Counted from the first letter of the stretch, positions 9,520-18,910 are shown. The stretch is DNA of 64,000 nt from Chloroflexota bacterium (GCA_029265355.1 JAJUJL010000007.1:117949-181948), one strand, 5' to 3'. The notes: generated by a model not told the origin, from the sequence alone. Numbers and translations: made by a program.

Positions 9520-12500
9520 CCATTTGTTTGCAGACCTCGGGCAGGAGACCGCCAGGCTTGGCACGGAGGCGCCAGTCTTTCAACAGGTCTCCAGCAAGCC
9601 CGCGCCTGCGAGCAAAACGCCAGCCGAGCGCTGGACCTGGGAGTGCGACGCCCAGGGCTATTACCAGCGCGTGGACAACCAGGTCGAACCAATCTTGGGG
9701 TGGGCGCCGGCTGACTTCAGCGGGCAGCCGCTGGCAACCTTCGCTCTCACCCCTGCCGCGCAGCACGAACTGCGGCGAGTGCTGGCCGGCGGGCTGTTCC
9801 CGGCCCAGGTCGAACTCACTTTTGTGCACAAGGATGGGCAGCAGATACCCGTTCTGCTCGAAATCGAATCCATGCCCCGCCGCAACGAGGCTGACCATCA
9901 TCCAGGCGGTATCTACGGCTCGTGCAGCTTAATCCCCGCCCAGCCCGAGCAACTCCAGCCGATAAGATCCCGCGCGCCGGGCGCCGCGCGATCCACTGCC
10001 GAAACAGCGCGCCGCGCCCGCAAAACGCCTCGCCAGGAGGCCCCGAAAGGCAATGGCCACCTGCCCGCTGCGGAATCGATTACCGATCGTCCAGCGGCGG
10101 AAACACCCCCGCCGCTGTCGCCGCCCAGACTCACTAAAACCGCCTTCCCGAAACCCGCTGCGACCCCATACAGCAGTCTCGGCATCTCCCAGCCAGGGCT
10201 GTTGGGATTTCGCGCCGATGATCACGGCGTCCACCCTTCCAACCAGTTCATAACTCCCCTGGCAGCGGAGAGCATCCGCACCGGCAAGCCTGTGCTGCAG
10301 AGCAAACTGCCAGAACAACCCGCGGTGCTGGCGTTGAGCGCCCTGCCTGAAGGGGGGCAACACCTGTTGCTCGAGATCCTGGATGAGGACAACCAGCGAC
10401 AGTGGAGCAAAGACGAGCTGCGCCTGGCCGAGCAGGTGTTGGACCAGCTTTCCATGGCGCTGGAAAACGCCCGCCTTTTCGAAAGTATTCAGAAGGCGTT
10501 GCATGCCCTGGAAGTGCGCGAACATTACCAAACCAACGTGGCGGAGGCAGTGGCGGCCCTGGCGGACAGCGGCACCAGCGCCATGCCAGCCGTGCTCGCT
10601 TACCTGGGTGAAGCAGCCGGCGTTGGACGCGCCTATTTCTTCCGCACCGTCGAAGACGCCTCGGGCATTTCCTGGCAGTGCGCCGGCCAGTGGAATGCGC
10701 CAGGTACAGAGCCGTACTCGCAAATCTCGCTGCCCGACCAGATACCCACGCATGCTTTGCCTGGCTGGGCTGAGATGCTGGTCACCCAGGGACAGGTGGT
10801 GGGATTGGCAACGCAATTCTCACCGGCGGAGCGGGAGTATTGCGCGGCGCACGGCGCTCGTTCCGTGTTAGCCCTGGCCGTGCCAGGAGAGCACGCAGTG
10901 CCCGGTTTCATCGGCCTGGACGAGCTGAATTCCGACCGGGTTTGGGAAAACGAAGAGGTGGCAGCCCTGCAGACCGTGGCGGCAGCCATTTCCAGCACAC
11001 TCGCCAGGGAGCATAACCTGGCAGAAACCAATATCCTCTACCAGGCAAGCGCCGAATTGAACCAGGCAACCACTTTCGAGGATGTCCTTGCTGTGCTGCG
11101 CAGCCACACGGTGCTCGGCGCCGGTCAAGGTAAGTTGATCACCTTGGGTCTCTTCGATCGTCCCTGGACCAGCGCCGGCGCGCCGGACTGGATCGAGATA
11201 GCGGCTCGCTGGAGCGATACACCGTTGCGGACTCCGCCGGTAGACCGCTACCCGCTGAAATCCTTTGGGTGGCTGCTGCAAAATTTCAAGCCCGACGCCC
11301 CCACCTTGATCAGGGATGCCATCAACGCTCCGGACCTGGACGCTTATAGCCGTCGTTGGGCGCGCCAACAGGGCTTTGTCAGCATGATTCTGATGCCGTT
11401 GAATTTTTCTGGCGAACTGCGCGGCTTCGTGGGCAGTTTCTACACGGCTGAGCAGGCAATCAGCGACACTCAGCGCCGCCGCTTGATGACCCTGGCAAGC
11501 CAGGCCTCGGTTGCGATACAAACGATCCTGCTGATCGCCGAATCTCGCCGCCGCGCTGACCAACTGCAAACCGCTGCCGAAATTGCCCGCGATACCTCCG
11601 GCACGCTGGCGCTGGACATCCTGCTGGACAAGGCCGCCGAGCTGATCCGCTCCCGGTTTGGCTATTATCATACGTCCATCTTCCTGATTGACCCGGGCGA
11701 TGGTGAGACAGCCGGCAGCCAGGCCATCGTCCGGGCTTCCACCGGCGCGGCTGGCGAGGAAATGAAACGCCGCGGGCACAGCCTGATGGTCGGATCGCGG
11801 TCAGTCGTTGGCCAAACCACCGCCACAGGCCAACCCGTCGTGATCAACGATGTGTCCCAAGACAGCACCCATCGCCCCAACCCGCTGCTGCCCGAGACGC
11901 GCTCCGAGCTGGGCCTGCCGCTGCGCCTGGGCGACAGGGTGATCGGCGCATTGGACTTGCAATCCACCCAGGTCAACGCGTTCAAGCCGGATGATATCCT
12001 GGTGCTGCAAGTGCTGTGCGACCAGATCGCCATCGCGGTGGAGAACGCCACCGCATACGCTCTGTCGCAGCGCGCCGTCGAAGAAATGAAGAAAGCTGAC
12101 CAGCTCAAAAGCCAGTTCCTGGCAAATATGAGCCATGAACTGCGCACACCGCTCAACTCGATCATCGGTTTCTCACGCGTCATCTTAAAGGGCATCGATG
12201 GTCCGGTGACTGAACTGCAGCAGCAAGATCTGACTGCCATTTACAACTCGGGGCAGCATCTATTGAACCTGATCAACGATATCCTGGATCTCTCCAAGAT
12301 CGAAGCTGGCAAAATGGAGCTGTCCTTCGAAGATAATGTCAGCCTCCCAGATCTGATCCAGAGTGTGACATCGACCGTCACCGGCTTGATCAAGGACAAA
12401 CCCATCCAGCTCCTCAAGGAAATTGCGCCTGAACTGCCCGGCGTGCGCGCAGATCCCACCAAGTTGCGCCAGGTGTTGATCAATCTGCTGTCCAATGCCG

Positions 12501-13246
12501 CCAAGTTCACCGAACAAGGCTCGATCACACTGCGCGCAGAGCCTCAGATGGGGATGGATGGCGTCCAGGAGGTGTTGATCTCGGTGATCGATACCGGCCC
12601 GGGCATTTCCGCCGAAGATCAGAAGAAGCTCTTCTTACCGTTTTCTCAGGTGGATGGGTCGCCGACGCGCAAATCGGGGGGCAGCGGCCTGGGTCTCTCC
12701 ATCTGCCGGCGCCTGGTAGAAATGCACGGCGGGCAAATCGGGGTGGTCTCCGAGGTTGGTCAAGGGAGCACATTCTATTTCACCGTGCCAGTCTCACTGA
12801 AGGAGCGCCTGAATCTGCCGAAGCCCCAGCCCGGAAAGCGCGTCGTGCTCAGCATCGAAGAAGATGCGCAGGTAACCGCCATGTACGAGCGCTATCTGCG
12901 TGACCAGGGCTGCCAGGTGATTGCCATCAGCGACCCCCGCCTGGCCATCGAAGCAGCGCGCCAGCTCCATCCGGTTGCCATCACCCTCGATACCGGTATG
13001 TCGGCCTATGATGGCTGGGAGGTCCTGGCAACCTTGCACTCCGATCCAATCACCCGGCATGTACCCGTGATCGTCTGCACCTTGCTGGATAACCGCGAGC
13101 GGGCCTTCAAGCTGGGTGCCAGCGCTTACCTGTTGAAACCGATCCTGGAAGAAGACCTGGTGCAGGCATTTCGCCAGGCAACCGCGCCAGCCATTGAGAG
13201 TCCGCGCGAAAGTGAGACCGAAACCGAAAACGCCCAGGCAAGTTGA
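9488..13246 (+). CDS. PAS/multi-GAF hybrid sensor histidine kinase with receiver domain
   Basis: 1252 residues, no clear membrane segment. A PAS domain (about 45-130, GYYQRVDNQVEPILGWAPAD) leads into a Pro/Ala-rich linker (about 150-215), GAF-like domains at about 230-330, 360-500 and 515-680, and a GAF of the same type as the upstream receptors (RFGYYHTSIFL near 724). HisKA carries the H-box NMSHELRTPLNS (H883). The ATPase domain has an N-box (LINLLSNAAKF), VIDTGPGIS and GGSGLGLS. A C-terminal receiver (about 1118-1235) has the acidic patch EED, acceptor D1168 (ITLDTGM) and the lysine in LLKP. It is the only kinase of this operon, so it probably integrates signals from the receptors. It starts inside parA with AGGAG 10 bases upstream. 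Confidence 0.93.
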   Translation: MSRQKLSNRLDHLFADLGQETARLGTEAPVFQQVSSKPAPASKTPAERWTWECDAQGYYQRVDNQVEPILGWAPADFSGQPLATFALTPAAQHELRRVLAGGLFPAQVELTFVHKDGQQIPVLLEIESMPRRNEADHHPGGIYGSCSLIPAQPEQLQPIRSRAPGAARSTAETARRARKTPRQEAPKGNGHLPAAESITDRPAAETPPPLSPPRLTKTAFPKPAATPYSSLGISQPGLLGFRADDHGVHPSNQFITPLAAESIRTGKPVLQSKLPEQPAVLALSALPEGGQHLLLEILDEDNQRQWSKDELRLAEQVLDQLSMALENARLFESIQKALHALEVREHYQTNVAEAVAALADSGTSAMPAVLAYLGEAAGVGRAYFFRTVEDASGISWQCAGQWNAPGTEPYSQISLPDQIPTHALPGWAEMLVTQGQVVGLATQFSPAEREYCAAHGARSVLALAVPGEHAVPGFIGLDELNSDRVWENEEVAALQTVAAAISSTLAREHNLAETNILYQASAELNQATTFEDVLAVLRSHTVLGAGQGKLITLGLFDRPWTSAGAPDWIEIAARWSDTPLRTPPVDRYPLKSFGWLLQNFKPDAPTLIRDAINAPDLDAYSRRWARQQGFVSMILMPLNFSGELRGFVGSFYTAEQAISDTQRRRLMTLASQASVAIQTILLIAESRRRADQLQTAAEIARDTSGTLALDILLDKAAELIRSRFGYYHTSIFLIDPGDGETAGSQAIVRASTGAAGEEMKRRGHSLMVGSRSVVGQTTATGQPVVINDVSQDSTHRPNPLLPETRSELGLPLRLGDRVIGALDLQSTQVNAFKPDDILVLQVLCDQIAIAVENATAYALSQRAVEEMKKADQLKSQFLANMSHELRTPLNSIIGFSRVILKGIDGPVTELQQQDLTAIYNSGQHLLNLINDILDLSKIEAGKMELSFEDNVSLPDLIQSVTSTVTGLIKDKPIQLLKEIAPELPGVRADPTKLRQVLINLLSNAAKFTEQGSITLRAEPQMGMDGVQEVLISVIDTGPGISAEDQKKLFLPFSQVDGSPTRKSGGSGLGLSICRRLVEMHGGQIGVVSEVGQGSTFYFTVPVSLKERLNLPKPQPGKRVVLSIEEDAQVTAMYERYLRDQGCQVIAISDPRLAIEAARQLHPVAITLDTGMSAYDGWEVLATLHSDPITRHVPVIVCTLLDNRERAFKLGASAYLLKPILEEDLVQAFRQATAPAIESPRESETETENAQAS

Positions 13247-13288
13247 CACCTGCTTACCGTTGAGTTTGATCTATGGAGGAATCCACGA

Positions 13289-15079
13289 TTGGCTGAGAGC
13301 ATCCTGGTAGAATGCCTGGACTGCGGGCAGTTCTCCGACTACCATCCCTCTGAAACATTGTGTCCCTACTGCGGCAGCGAGTGGCGCCAGGCAGTGTACG
13401 ATTTTGCCTCCCTGGGGCAGCGCCTGCCAGAGCTGATCGCCAAGCGCCCATTCGACATGTGGCGCTACCGCGAACTGTTGCCGATCCGCAACTTCAACCC
13501 TTCACTCGCCATGGGAGAAGGCGGCACGCCGCTCATCCACGCCCCCAACCTGGGGCTGATGTTGGGCTGCCCGAATATCTACATCAAGGATGAGCGCCAG
13601 GGTCCCACTAATTCCTTCAAAGATCGCCAGGCAGCCATCGGCATCGCGGCACTGAAAGAGGCTGGCATCACCGAAGCTGTGCTGGCCTCCACCGGCAACG
13701 TCGCCATCGCCTACTCGGCGCACGCCGCCCGGGCCGGTATCAAGCTGTGGGCGTTCGTCACCAGCCTGGTGCCAGCAGAAAAAATGCGCGAAGTGGCCAT
13801 CTACGGCACACAGGTGGTCAAGGTGACCGCCACCTACGACCAGGCAAAGAAGCTGGCAGCCGAGTTTGCCCGGCAGCGGGGCTATTACCTGGAGCGCGGG
13901 CCGCGCACCATCCCGTCAGTGGAAGGCATGAAGACCATCGCCTATGAGATTGCCGAGCAGCTCAGCGCCATGGAGATGGCCTTGCCTGGCGCGCAGCCCT
14001 CATCTACCAACGGCAACAACCACACGGGGCAGCGCCAGGAAGAGGCTCGCAGAGCGCCCTGGCGGGTGCCCGATTGGTATTTCCAGGCCGTCAGCGGAGG
14101 GCTGGGACCCCTGGGCGTGCAAAAGGGTTTTCAGGAGCTGATGGCGATGGGGCTGACCGACCGCATACCGGGCATGGCAATTATCCAGGCGGAGGGCTGC
14201 TCTCCGATGGTGAAAGCCTGGGAACAAGGCCTGGAGGTGGCTGAACCGGTGCTGGACCCGCGCACACACATCGCCACCCTGGCAACCGGGGATCCGGGTC
14301 GTACCTACACCCTGCTGCGCCAGCGCATCCAGCAAGCGCAGCGGGCTGCGCAGGGCGGCGAGGGTCTCTTCGCCGCGGTGAGCGATGAAGAGACTTTCCG
14401 CACCATCCACATCCTGGCGAAGATGGAGGGCATCTCGGTCGAGCCAGCCGCCGCGGTCGCCTTCGCCGGCTTGATCCGCCTGGTCCGCGCCGGCAAGATC
14501 AAGCCCTCCGACGTTGTGGTTGTCAACTGCACCGGGCACACGCTGCCGGTGGAGACCAGCATCCTGGGCGATGGCTGGGCGCGCAGCGTCGAAATTGCCT
14601 CCGGTACAGCCGTCCAGCACAGCCAGGAAGAACTCCTGGACACCACCCCACAGGAGGGCCTGCTCTCAGCATTGAATCAGGTGACCGCTGAGCGATTCCC
14701 GCGCATCGCCATCGTGGATGACACACCGGATGCTCGCCGGCTGATCCGGCGCATTTTGCAATCCACCGGCGATTACACCATCTTCGAAGCCACCGACGGC
14801 CGCAGCGCCATCGAGCTGGTGCGGCGTGAGCTTCCCGACCTGATCATCCTGGACTTGATGATGCCCGAAGTGGATGGCTTCACGGTGCTGGATGAGCTCA
14901 AGTCCCAGGTAGCGACTGCCTCGATTCCCGTTATCGTGGTGACTGCCAAGAGCCTGACGACGGATGAGCGCCGCCGCCTGCGTGGGCAGATCCACTCGTT
15001 GATGCAAAAAGGTGAATTTATGAGCGATGAACTGTTGGAGGAAATCCAATCTGCATCGCTGCTCTCCAACCGCACGTAG
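13289..15079 (+). CDS. threonine synthase-type PLP enzyme fused to a response-regulator receiver domain
   Basis: 596 residues from TTG 13289 (GGAGGA 8 bases upstream; no in-frame ATG nearby). The N-terminal zinc-ribbon-like cysteines are C9, C12, C25 and C28. The fold-type-II PLP domain has K111 in TNSFKDR as Schiff-base lysine, the ASTGN phosphate/substrate loop and a late VVNCTGHTLP. This matches threonine synthases (O-phosphohomoserine to threonine) in order and length. After about residue 465 the frame continues without a break into a receiver domain: IAIVDDTPDARR, acceptor D522 in LIILDLMMP, VVTAKS, and a lysine in LMQKGEF. All residues needed for phosphorylation are present. The 42-base gap to the hybrid kinase suggests that kinase as phosphodonor (inference). 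Exact substrate specificity is not certain. Confidence 0.88.
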   Translation: MAESILVECLDCGQFSDYHPSETLCPYCGSEWRQAVYDFASLGQRLPELIAKRPFDMWRYRELLPIRNFNPSLAMGEGGTPLIHAPNLGLMLGCPNIYIKDERQGPTNSFKDRQAAIGIAALKEAGITEAVLASTGNVAIAYSAHAARAGIKLWAFVTSLVPAEKMREVAIYGTQVVKVTATYDQAKKLAAEFARQRGYYLERGPRTIPSVEGMKTIAYEIAEQLSAMEMALPGAQPSSTNGNNHTGQRQEEARRAPWRVPDWYFQAVSGGLGPLGVQKGFQELMAMGLTDRIPGMAIIQAEGCSPMVKAWEQGLEVAEPVLDPRTHIATLATGDPGRTYTLLRQRIQQAQRAAQGGEGLFAAVSDEETFRTIHILAKMEGISVEPAAAVAFAGLIRLVRAGKIKPSDVVVVNCTGHTLPVETSILGDGWARSVEIASGTAVQHSQEELLDTTPQEGLLSALNQVTAERFPRIAIVDDTPDARRLIRRILQSTGDYTIFEATDGRSAIELVRRELPDLIILDLMMPEVDGFTVLDELKSQVATASIPVIVVTAKSLTTDERRRLRGQIHSLMQKGEFMSDELLEEIQSASLLSNRT

Positions 15080-15083
15080 ACCA

Positions 15084-16148
15084 ATGGAAGATTCGCAGCC
15101 CATCCCCAACACAAGCACCGATGCCATCCATCGGCGCATCACTGCATCGGGCGCGGCGCGGCGGACTTCTGGTGGGCAATCGCCAGCCAGGCAGTCGGCG
15201 CGCTGGTATCACAGTTGGGGACAGGGCGTGTCGGCTGCGTTGACTTCAGCTTTCTTCCTGGGCACCGCGCCGGTTTTCGGACGGCAAGCCATCTTGTTGG
15301 GTTTGCCTCCCCTGGCCGTCGCAGCTTTGCGCACGCTGTTTGCCGCGCTGCTGCTGCTGGCTCTGATGGCAATCTTCTTCCGCAAGTACCTGTACATCTA
15401 CCCGGCAGGCCTGTTGGGGTGTTTGCTGGCTGGCCTGGTGAATGGCTTGGGTTCGCTGTTCTACTACAGCGCCCTGGGGCGCATCGAGGCCTCGGTCGGG
15501 CAGCTTCTCTACTCGCTCTACCCGCTCTTCCTGGTGGTTTGGCTGGCGCTGGACCGGCAAGCGCCCTCCCGCCTGACGCTCCTGCGCCTGGTGTTAGCCC
15601 TGCCGGCGATCTTCCTGCTCACGCAGACCGGTCGCGGGACGACCGATTGGGTGGGCATCCTGCAAATGCTGGTTGCTGCCGCCTTGTATGCGTTGCACCT
15701 GCCCATCAACCAGCGGGTGCTGTTCGATATGCCCGCTCCGACGGTGACTGTCTATACCCTGCTTTCGATGAGCGCTGTGGTGGTACCCGCTTACCTGCTC
15801 TCCGGTTTCGAGGCCCACGTGCTGCAGGCCAGCGCCGTTTGGCCTCCGCTGGTGGGATTAACCCTGGCGACATTTTTTTCCCGCCTGACCCTTTTCCTGG
15901 GGGTCAAAAGGCTGGGCGGCATGCAGACCGCTATGCTCGGACTGAGCGAAGTGCTGGTCACCGTCATGTTTGCCCACGTGTGGCTGGGAGAGCGCTTGAG
16001 CAGCCTGCAGTGGCTGGGCGCCACGCTGCTGATCGTCTCTCTGCTGCTGGTGTTGAAAGAAAAATCGCCGCCGCGGAAACTCAGCGGTGGCGATCTAAAC
16101 ACCAAAATCAAAATACCGGGTTGGCTAAGCTGGCTAAAACCGCTCTAG
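15084..16148 (+). CDS. EamA/DMT-family transporter
   Basis: 354 residues from ATG 15084, 4 bases after the stop of the synthase-receiver gene. After a polar N-terminus of about 45 residues there are ten hydrophobic segments in two repeats, with the family look of EamA proteins (TSAFFLGTAPVFGRQAI, then GLGSLFYYSALGRIEASVGQLLYSLYP cut by loops, and a second half ending GATLLIVSLLLVL). Such drug/metabolite transporters export small molecules, often amino acids such as threonine or homoserine. Its place after a threonine-synthase-like gene makes an amino-acid exporter plausible, but that is inference. The substrate cannot be read from sequence. Confidence 0.88.
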   Translation: MEDSQPIPNTSTDAIHRRITASGAARRTSGGQSPARQSARWYHSWGQGVSAALTSAFFLGTAPVFGRQAILLGLPPLAVAALRTLFAALLLLALMAIFFRKYLYIYPAGLLGCLLAGLVNGLGSLFYYSALGRIEASVGQLLYSLYPLFLVVWLALDRQAPSRLTLLRLVLALPAIFLLTQTGRGTTDWVGILQMLVAAALYALHLPINQRVLFDMPAPTVTVYTLLSMSAVVVPAYLLSGFEAHVLQASAVWPPLVGLTLATFFSRLTLFLGVKRLGGMQTAMLGLSEVLVTVMFAHVWLGERLSSLQWLGATLLIVSLLLVLKEKSPPRKLSGGDLNTKIKIPGWLSWLKPL

Positions 16149-16189
16149 CGGGTCTTTCATCACGTGCCGAACTGATCATCCGGGCACCA

Positions 16190-16205
16190 GGCGCAGTCCT
16201 GCGCC
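16190..16205. terminator. GC-rich hairpin between convergent genes
   Basis: A perfect 7-bp stem with a 2-base centre (GGCGCAG / CTGCGCC) lies between the end of the EamA gene and the end of the facing response-regulator gene. There is no T-tract on either side, so it would be an atypical terminator or 3'-end stabiliser. Confidence 0.4.
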
Positions 16206-16253
16206 GCGAGACCGCCAGGGCTGGCTGCCAGGGTACCAGCAGGGCCAGGCTGC

Positions 16254-17075
16254 TCAGTCGGTATTGGCTTCGCCCGAGGCCTGTTGGGCGCGCTCCATCT
16301 CGCCCTGCACTTCGAATAAGTAACCCGTGCCGCGCACATTGCTGATCCACTGCTCGCCGTCAGGGAAATTTTGCAACTTGCGGCGCAGGCGGCTGATCAA
16401 TGGGCGCAGTACTTCCGGCGCTTCCCATTCGTTGCTTTCGTAACCCTGCACGAGCAGCACCAGCTCGCGGTGTGAGAGCACACGGCCGCGATTCTCCACC
16501 AGCACTTTCATCAACTTGGCTTCCGTCGGCGTCAGGTTGACGCGCTGGTTGCCGCTCCACAGCTCACGACGAGGCACATCGAACATCACCCCTTCGCTCA
16601 CTTGCAGCGCCTGGGTTTCGGGCATCACTGCGGCTTCCACACCCTCTGCATCTTTCAAGCGTTGAATCGAGCGGTCGATCTGCTCGAGCAACAGGCGTCG
16701 CTGCTGCTGCTCGGCGCGACGCGCCAACCCCGCGCTGACGCTGTTCAGGATTTCCCGCGAAGAGGCTGGCTTGATCAGGTAATCGTGAGCACCGTGACGG
16801 AGCGCTTCGATGGCCGACTCAAGCGAGCCGTGGGCGGTGAGCAGGACGATGCGCGTATCGGGCGCCAGCTTGGTGGCGGCGCGCATCACATCCAGGCCAT
16901 CCATGCCCGGCATCTTCAAGTCGAGCAGCATCAGGTCAAAGCTTTCGTTCTCCATTACCTGAACGGCAGCCTCGCCGCTGGCGACTGCTGTCACCTGATA
17001 ACCCTCCAGACGCAAGATTTCGCCCAGGGAATGCCGGATACTTTCTTCGTCATCGACTAGCAGTATTTTTGCCAT
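16254..17075 (-). CDS. OmpR/PhoB-type response regulator
   Basis: 273 residues. The receiver domain has D8/D9 (LLVDDEES), acceptor D52 (LMLLDLKMPG), the conserved Thr in VLLTAHGS and a lysine in YLIKPAS. A coiled linker of about 50 residues leads to a winged-helix DNA-binding domain (about 165-255: LTPTEAKLMKVLVENRGRVL and the recognition region VLRPLISRLRRKL). It activates or represses genes when phosphorylated. Its start lies inside the end of the kinase gene upstream (26-base overlap), so the two are cotranscribed and the partner kinase is evident. The linker between the domains is longer than in classical PhoB. Confidence 0.93.
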   Translation of the reverse strand: MAKILLVDDEESIRHSLGEILRLEGYQVTAVASGEAAVQVMENESFDLMLLDLKMPGMDGLDVMRAATKLAPDTRIVLLTAHGSLESAIEALRHGAHDYLIKPASSREILNSVSAGLARRAEQQQRRLLLEQIDRSIQRLKDAEGVEAAVMPETQALQVSEGVMFDVPRRELWSGNQRVNLTPTEAKLMKVLVENRGRVLSHRELVLLVQGYESNEWEAPEVLRPLISRLRRKLQNFPDGEQWISNVRGTGYLFEVQGEMERAQQASGEANTD

Positions 17076-18729
17076 TGTTCTGCCTTTCTACAGGTAGTTG
17101 AATTCGGAAACACGCGCCGGGCGTTTTCTCGCTGACCAGCTCGATCGCGCCGCCATGGGCTTGGATGATCCCGTAGCTGACAGCCAGGCCCAGCCCGGTG
17201 CCGGTTTCCTTGGTGCTGACAAAAGGTTCGAATAACCGGTCGCGAAATTCAGGGGCGATTCCCGGCCCCGTATCTGCGACCAGGATTTCCACGTAAGGCG
17301 CCTGACCCAGGCGATCTGTGCCGGACGATCCAGCACTGTACGCGCCGTTGCGCGTCTGCAGGGTGATGATCCCGCCTTTTGGCATGGCCTCCATCGAATT
17401 CAAGATCAGGTTGAGCAGCACCTGCTGTATCTGGTTGGCGACCACCATCACCATCGGCAGGTTCTGATCCAATTGCGTGATTATCTGGACATTGCTGCGC
17501 TTTAGCTGATGATCCACCAGCATGACCACTTTGCGCACGATCTCGTTGATGTCTTCCAGGCGGCGCTCGAGTTTACCCGGCCGGTAGAGGTCCAGCATGC
17601 GCTGGACGGTGTTCATCAAGCGATCCAGCTCGCTTTGCGCCAGGTTGACATACGCATCCCGGTCGATGGGTTTGAGATCGGGCCTGGCGATCAAGGTCAT
17701 GCAGTTGCTCAGAGCCTGGAGAGGGTTGTTGATCTCATGAGCGATCGAGGCCACCAGGCGACCCGCAGCGACCATTTTTTCCGCCTGCACCAGGGCGCGC
17801 TGCGATTTCTCCAGTTGATCCAGGGAGGCGCGCAGGCGCGCGTACAGCCGGGCATTTTCCAGGGCGGCTGCCCCTTGGCGGGCCAGGATGACAAACATTT
17901 CCACATCTGGACCGCGAAAGGCGGGCTTCTCGGCATGGCGAACTGCCAGGAGCACCGTCACGCCGTTGGGGTCTGCCACCGGCGCGCACAGGATCGAGCG
18001 CAGCTTGTAGCGCTGCATGTAATCGCGCACCAGGGGACTGGAAAGCCCTTTGGTGGCGGCTTCGTACTGGTTTTCTTCGATGTTGATGCGCAACCATTCG
18101 CGCCGCTGCGCCGCTGGCAGCACCAGTTCATTGTAGAGTGGGCGAAATTCCACCAGGGGAATGGGACTGTTTTGCTCGGTCCATTCCAGCCCTGCGGCAT
18201 CCTTGCTCAGGCGGTACAACACCGAGCCAGAACAATTCAAGTGTTCGTTGACAGCTTTGAGAATGATCGAACGCAGCGTTGCCGGTTCATTGTGTGCAAA
18301 CAGGGTTTCGGTAATGTCGAACAGTGGCCTCAAGGCATGCAAACGCACCAGGTCTTGTTTTTGCTGGTGAGTCTGCAAGGCGCGTTTGACGCGGTCCACC
18401 AGCTCTTCACTGCCGAATGGCTTGAGAATAAGGTCATCGGCGCCCTGGTAAAGCGCTTCGATGGCGGTTTCGACGGTACCATACCCGGATATCATCACTA
18501 CCGCGATCTGGGGTTGGATGCGGCGCGCCAGGTTGATCAACTGAAACCCGCCCACGCCTGGCATGTGCACGTCCACCAGCATGATGTCGATATCTTCGCG
18601 TTCCAGGACCGCCAAGGCCTGGCTGGAGTTGGTCACCGGAATCGCCCAGAAGCCGGCCTGTTCCAACAGCCGCTGGCACATGCGCAGCACTTCAATCTCA
18701 TCGTCAACCACCAGAACCTTGGCTGTCAT
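17050..18729 (-). CDS. receiver-GAF-histidine kinase
   Basis: 559 residues, soluble. An N-terminal receiver (D9/D10, acceptor D53 in MLVDVHMPG, K in LILKPFG) is followed by a GAF-like domain (about 135-295), a coiled coil, HisKA with SIAHEINNPLQAL (H331; the E-I-N-N-P form typical of NtrB-like kinases) and an ATPase domain with NLILNSMEAM, VADTGPGIAP and GTGLGLAVSYGI. A receiver before the kinase core means its activity can be set by another kinase; the hybrid kinase across the convergent junction is a candidate (inference). It overlaps the response regulator gene downstream. An extended -10 lies upstream. Confidence 0.93.
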   Translation of the reverse strand: MTAKVLVVDDEIEVLRMCQRLLEQAGFWAIPVTNSSQALAVLEREDIDIMLVDVHMPGVGGFQLINLARRIQPQIAVVMISGYGTVETAIEALYQGADDLILKPFGSEELVDRVKRALQTHQQKQDLVRLHALRPLFDITETLFAHNEPATLRSIILKAVNEHLNCSGSVLYRLSKDAAGLEWTEQNSPIPLVEFRPLYNELVLPAAQRREWLRINIEENQYEAATKGLSSPLVRDYMQRYKLRSILCAPVADPNGVTVLLAVRHAEKPAFRGPDVEMFVILARQGAAALENARLYARLRASLDQLEKSQRALVQAEKMVAAGRLVASIAHEINNPLQALSNCMTLIARPDLKPIDRDAYVNLAQSELDRLMNTVQRMLDLYRPGKLERRLEDINEIVRKVVMLVDHQLKRSNVQIITQLDQNLPMVMVVANQIQQVLLNLILNSMEAMPKGGIITLQTRNGAYSAGSSGTDRLGQAPYVEILVADTGPGIAPEFRDRLFEPFVSTKETGTGLGLAVSYGIIQAHGGAIELVSEKTPGACFRIQLPVERQNNGKNTASR

Positions 18730-18798
18730 GCCGCTTCGCTCAGTAAGTGATTTGCAATAATCGGTTTATTTACAACATTCGCCATAGTATTACTCACA

Positions 18799-18807
18799 AT
18801 TATAGCA
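18799..18807 (-). promoter_or_regulatory. candidate extended -10 promoter for the receiver-kinase operon
   Basis: On the minus strand TGC precedes a perfect TATAAT, giving an extended -10 about 70 bases before the kinase start. The -35 region is poor (GGCAAA/TGGCAA), as is usual when a TGn motif is present. Confidence 0.5.
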
Positions 18808-18910
18808 TCAAGCATTAATATTTTGCCACGAATCATTGCAATTTTTTCCTATAAAGATGTGCTTCTCTCAATGCGCAGGCTGCCATGGGCAAGTGCGCAT
18901 CTTCCATCCA

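Noticed and set aside
13289..15079. synthase-receiver fusion as an artefact of a missed stop
   Set aside because: The frame is continuous with normal codon use through a plausible linker and both domains are complete, so a real fusion is favoured, pending read-level checking.
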